Source: Bacillota bacterium (GTDB lineage: Bacteria > Bacillota > Clostridia > Christensenellales > CAG-138). Taken from it: a DNA stretch of 7,674 bases. The position numbers and the translations under genes are program-made. Numbering within the stretch: position 1 is the first letter of the stretch; each line of letters opens with the position of its first letter. A model generated the notes under the pieces. The model was not told the origin of the DNA and did no database searches. It was given only the letters and a program-made list of their open reading frames with translations. Below are positions 6,077 to 7,674 of this stretch, piece by piece. Where the stretch lies: the NCBI GenBank assembly GCA_023416175.1, contig JAEZIE010000002.1, forward strand, positions 1 through 7,674, in the 5' to 3' direction.

Positions 6077-6098
6077 AACAACAATACACATAGTTGTT
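6077..6098. promoter_or_regulatory. Second AACAAC / GTTGTT inverted repeat upstream of the ferredoxin-hcp unit
   Basis: AACAAC (6077-6082) and GTTGTT (6093-6098) face each other across 10 bp, directly next to the 14-bp palindrome and made of the same half-site words. With it they form four half-sites whose starts are 8, 8 and 16 bp apart. It may be a second, weaker binding site. Confidence 0.4.
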
Positions 6099-6133
6099 CC
6101 GTCAAAAGTATCGTAAGGACTTTTCGGCAAGAA

Positions 6134-6162
6134 AATACGCATCCGTGTAACGGATGCGTATT
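6134..6162 (-). terminator. Terminator of the 6209-6814 membrane protein gene
   Basis: A perfect 12-bp stem (6134-6145 with 6151-6162) encloses a 5-nt loop. On the minus strand it is followed by TTCTTG, with the stem itself ending in TATT, giving a short T-rich tail. It lies 47 bp past the stop codon and separates that gene from the hcp unit promoter. Confidence 0.75.
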
Positions 6163-6208
6163 CTTTATGATTGCGGAAAGAAAATAATATAGTTGTGGTA
6201 CGGAAAAG

Positions 6209-6814
6209 CTATTGGTTGCGCGCGGGCTTGAGTGTATCCCCGGCCTTGCGTCTTTTTGGCAGCGAAAGCAGAAGCCCTAATAAGAACATGCCGGTTACCT
6301 GCGCGTCAAACGCGACGGGAGAGCCGATTTCAACAATCGTGTATCCAAACGCGTACAAGTCAAGCCCCGCCTCCCAGAAGCCCAGCAAAAAGGGCGCTAA
6401 TGCTGCGCCAAAGAGGGCAGCTTGCGGCGTGGCTCTTAGCGGCAGCAGGAATACGACGCAGATCAGGGCAAGCAAAAATCCCGGTTCCGGTACACCCCAC
6501 GCGGCGGAAACATACTGGCGGGTAATAAGCAGCATGCAAAGCGAAGCTGGAGCCGCAAGCGCGATGGACTGCATGAGCTTCCCGCCCGTGCAGGAGCGTG
6601 TGCACCTGCCCGCCGCGATTAAAAGCAAAAGCGATGCCGGGTTAAGCATAAACTCAAATACGGGACGTATTTTGAATGCATTTGCGGCAAGCAGCAGCAG
6701 GGAAAGTGCTGCCCAGGAGGAATCCTTTAGCTCCAGGGTATGCATCGGCCGGCGCGCGGCGCCGGTTACGCAGAGGATAAACAAACAAAGCAGTAAAACA
6801 ACACTTAAATGCAT
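6209..6814 (-). CDS. Polytopic membrane protein of unknown function
   Basis: I do not recognise a family for this 201-residue protein. It is strongly hydrophobic, with likely membrane segments at about 3-18, 33-49, 57-70, 82-98, 111-127, 130-147 and 172-186, so six or seven in all. Short basic loops (RRP 21-23, GRCTR 69-73) and a basic C-terminal tail (KRRK 187-190) suggest a cytoplasmic C-terminus. No catalytic motif, transporter signature or signal peptidase site is apparent. The ATG at 6814 follows AGGAG (6821-6825) at 6 nt, and third-position use looks like that of the neighbours, which supports a real gene. It is transcribed alone, divergent from recD2, and ends at the terminator 6134-6162, so it is probably not part of the hcp unit. 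Confidence 0.75.
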   Translation of the reverse strand: MHLSVVLLLCLFILCVTGAARRPMHTLELKDSSWAALSLLLLAANAFKIRPVFEFMLNPASLLLLIAAGRCTRSCTGGKLMQSIALAAPASLCMLLITRQYVSAAWGVPEPGFLLALICVVFLLPLRATPQAALFGAALAPFLLGFWEAGLDLYAFGYTIVEIGSPVAFDAQVTGMFLLGLLLSLPKRRKAGDTLKPARNQ

Positions 6815-6943
6815 TCGGTACTCCTAAACAATGGGTTATGTACTATCATGCCCGAAATTGGGGGCGCTACGCCGCGTAACAACAGGCAGGCAAGAAAGAA
6901 TATGGAAAAACAAAATCAATAAAATCGAGCAGCCTTGCCGCCC

Positions 6944-6973
6944 TATACAATCCACCCACAAAGCCTTTATAAT
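6944..6973 (+). promoter_or_regulatory. Predicted promoter of recD2
   Basis: A perfect TATAAT (6968-6973) lies 36 bp before the recD2 start. TATACA (6944-6949) is a fair -35 at 18 bp spacing. The leader would be about 30 nt. Confidence 0.6.
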
Positions 6974-7009
6974 AGAAACGATACGAACGAATTTTTGGCT
7001 GGAGGTTTC

Positions 7010-7674
7010 ATGGAGCAGTTGACGGGCGAGGTCACGCGCATCATATTCCGTAACATGGACAACGGCTATACCGTGTTGGAACTTCTCGACGACAGCGGCG
7101 AGGAGACCGTTGCTGTCGGCGTTTTGCCGCTGCCCAACCCCGGAGAGCGCGTGGAGCTCGTTGGAAGCTTTGTAGACCATAAAAGCTACGGCAGGCAGTT
7201 TAAGGCGGAAGGCTGTACCATACTGGCGCCCGCCACACTGAGCGCACTTACAAGCTATTTAGGCAGCGGGCTTATCAAAGGCATCGGTGAGGTCACCGCC
7301 AAGAATATTGTCGCCCATTTCGGCCTGGATACGCTGGAAATATTGGAGCAGCAGCCGGAACGGCTTATCGAGGTATCCGGCATCGGCCGCGCGCGGGCGG
7401 AGGGCATCATCCAATCGTTTTTTGAGCAGCGCGGCATGCGGGACGTCATGATGAAGATGCTTAGCTTTGGCATCACGGTGCGGCAAGCAATGCGGCTCTA
7501 CCAGCTTTACGGCGCGGGCTGCATTCTGCGCGTGGAAGATAACCCCTACAGCCTTGTTGAGGATGTGGAGGGCATCGGCTTTAAAACGGCGGATAAAATC
7601 GCGTTCAATATGGGCATTGAGCGCACGTCCCCGCGCAGGCTGCGCGCGGGCGTGCAGTATATGCTGATCTGGGC
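7010..7674 (+). CDS. recD2: RecD2-type ATP-dependent DNA helicase (SF1B), N-terminal 221 residues
   Basis: RecD2 is a 5'-3' DNA helicase found in bacteria without RecBC partnership; it acts in DNA repair and replication fork maintenance. The visible part has the N-terminal OB-like region (about 3-72, GEVTRIIFRNMDNGYTVLEL). Tandem helix-hairpin-helix motifs follow: GSGLIKGIGEVTAKNIVAHFG (85-105), LIEVSGIGRARAEGI (119-133) and YSLVEDVEGIGFKTADKIA (180-198). This order is typical of RecD2 and absent from RecBCD-type RecD. The Walker A and later helicase motifs lie beyond the window, which cuts the gene after 221 of the usual 720-850 residues. The ATG at 7010 follows GGAGG (7001-7005) at 4 nt and begins exactly at the family N-terminus. 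It is divergent from the membrane protein gene and has its own promoter. Confidence 0.95.
   Translation, partial: MEQLTGEVTRIIFRNMDNGYTVLELLDDSGEETVAVGVLPLPNPGERVELVGSFVDHKSYGRQFKAEGCTILAPATLSALTSYLGSGLIKGIGEVTAKNIVAHFGLDTLEILEQQPERLIEVSGIGRARAEGIIQSFFEQRGMRDVMMKMLSFGITVRQAMRLYQLYGAGCILRVEDNPYSLVEDVEGIGFKTADKIAFNMGIERTSPRRLRAGVQYMLIW

Noticed and set aside
6171..6827. Plus-strand open frame of 218 codons
   Set aside because: It is antisense to the membrane protein gene, is Ser/Arg-rich and lacks a ribosome binding site. The minus-strand frame has one and shows coherent membrane segments.
6869..6879. Small GGCG-CTA-CGCC hairpin between the membrane protein gene and recD2
   Set aside because: The stem is only 4 bp with no T-run, so it supports neither a terminator nor a riboswitch.
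6836..7180. Minus-strand open frame overlapping the recD2 start
   Set aside because: It runs antisense to recD2 and through its promoter, without start signals or family similarity.

Overview
The window looks like a chromosomal segment of an anaerobic Firmicute, probably a Clostridia-class gut or sediment bacterium with moderately high GC. This rests on protein families, not on any marker gene: a clostridial-type 2-oxoacid dehydrogenase E2, hybrid cluster protein with a ferredoxin partner, a stand-alone RecD2 helicase, and a secreted SH3b/CAP protein. Genes carry strong AGGAGG-type ribosome binding sites, and the spacers between them are AT-rich. There is no tRNA, rRNA, CRISPR array, insertion sequence or phage gene.

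Layout from left to right. (1) 1-988, minus: the N-terminal 329 residues of a dihydrolipoamide acyltransferase (E2), cut by the window edge. (2) 989-1270: a divergent intergenic region with a promoter on each strand and a dyad inside the E2 promoter. (3) 1271-1741, plus: a GtrA-family membrane protein. (4) 1823-2038, minus: a small DUF1653 protein, convergent with gtrA across a shared hairpin. (5) 2349-3488, plus: a secreted protein with SH3-like modules and a CAP (SCP/PR1) domain. (6) 3521-3550: a strong bidirectional terminator. (7) 3567-5982, minus: a two-gene unit transcribed leftward, ferredoxin-type Fe-S protein then hybrid cluster protein (hcp), with a 127-nt spacer that holds two GC-rich hairpins. 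(8) 6061-6098: inverted repeats upstream of that unit, with the geometry of a Crp/Fnr-family operator. (9) 6209-6814, minus: a polytopic membrane protein I do not recognise, closed by a terminator at 6134-6162. (10) 7010-7674, plus: the start of recD2, cut by the window edge.

The most coherent functional unit is the ferredoxin-hcp pair. The ferredoxin-like protein is a plausible electron donor to HCP, which handles NO or hydroxylamine in anaerobes. A 14-bp palindrome centred 41.5 bp upstream of a predicted start site suggests activation by a Crp/Fnr-type regulator, with HcpR the natural candidate. The other genes appear to be independent single units. I found no clear sign of a wholly new multi-gene system. 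The points most worth following are the operator cluster, the unusual cysteine spacing in HCP, the tandem E1/E3-binding-like modules in E2, the hairpin pair before hcp, and a short copy of the hcp 3' end in a distant spacer.
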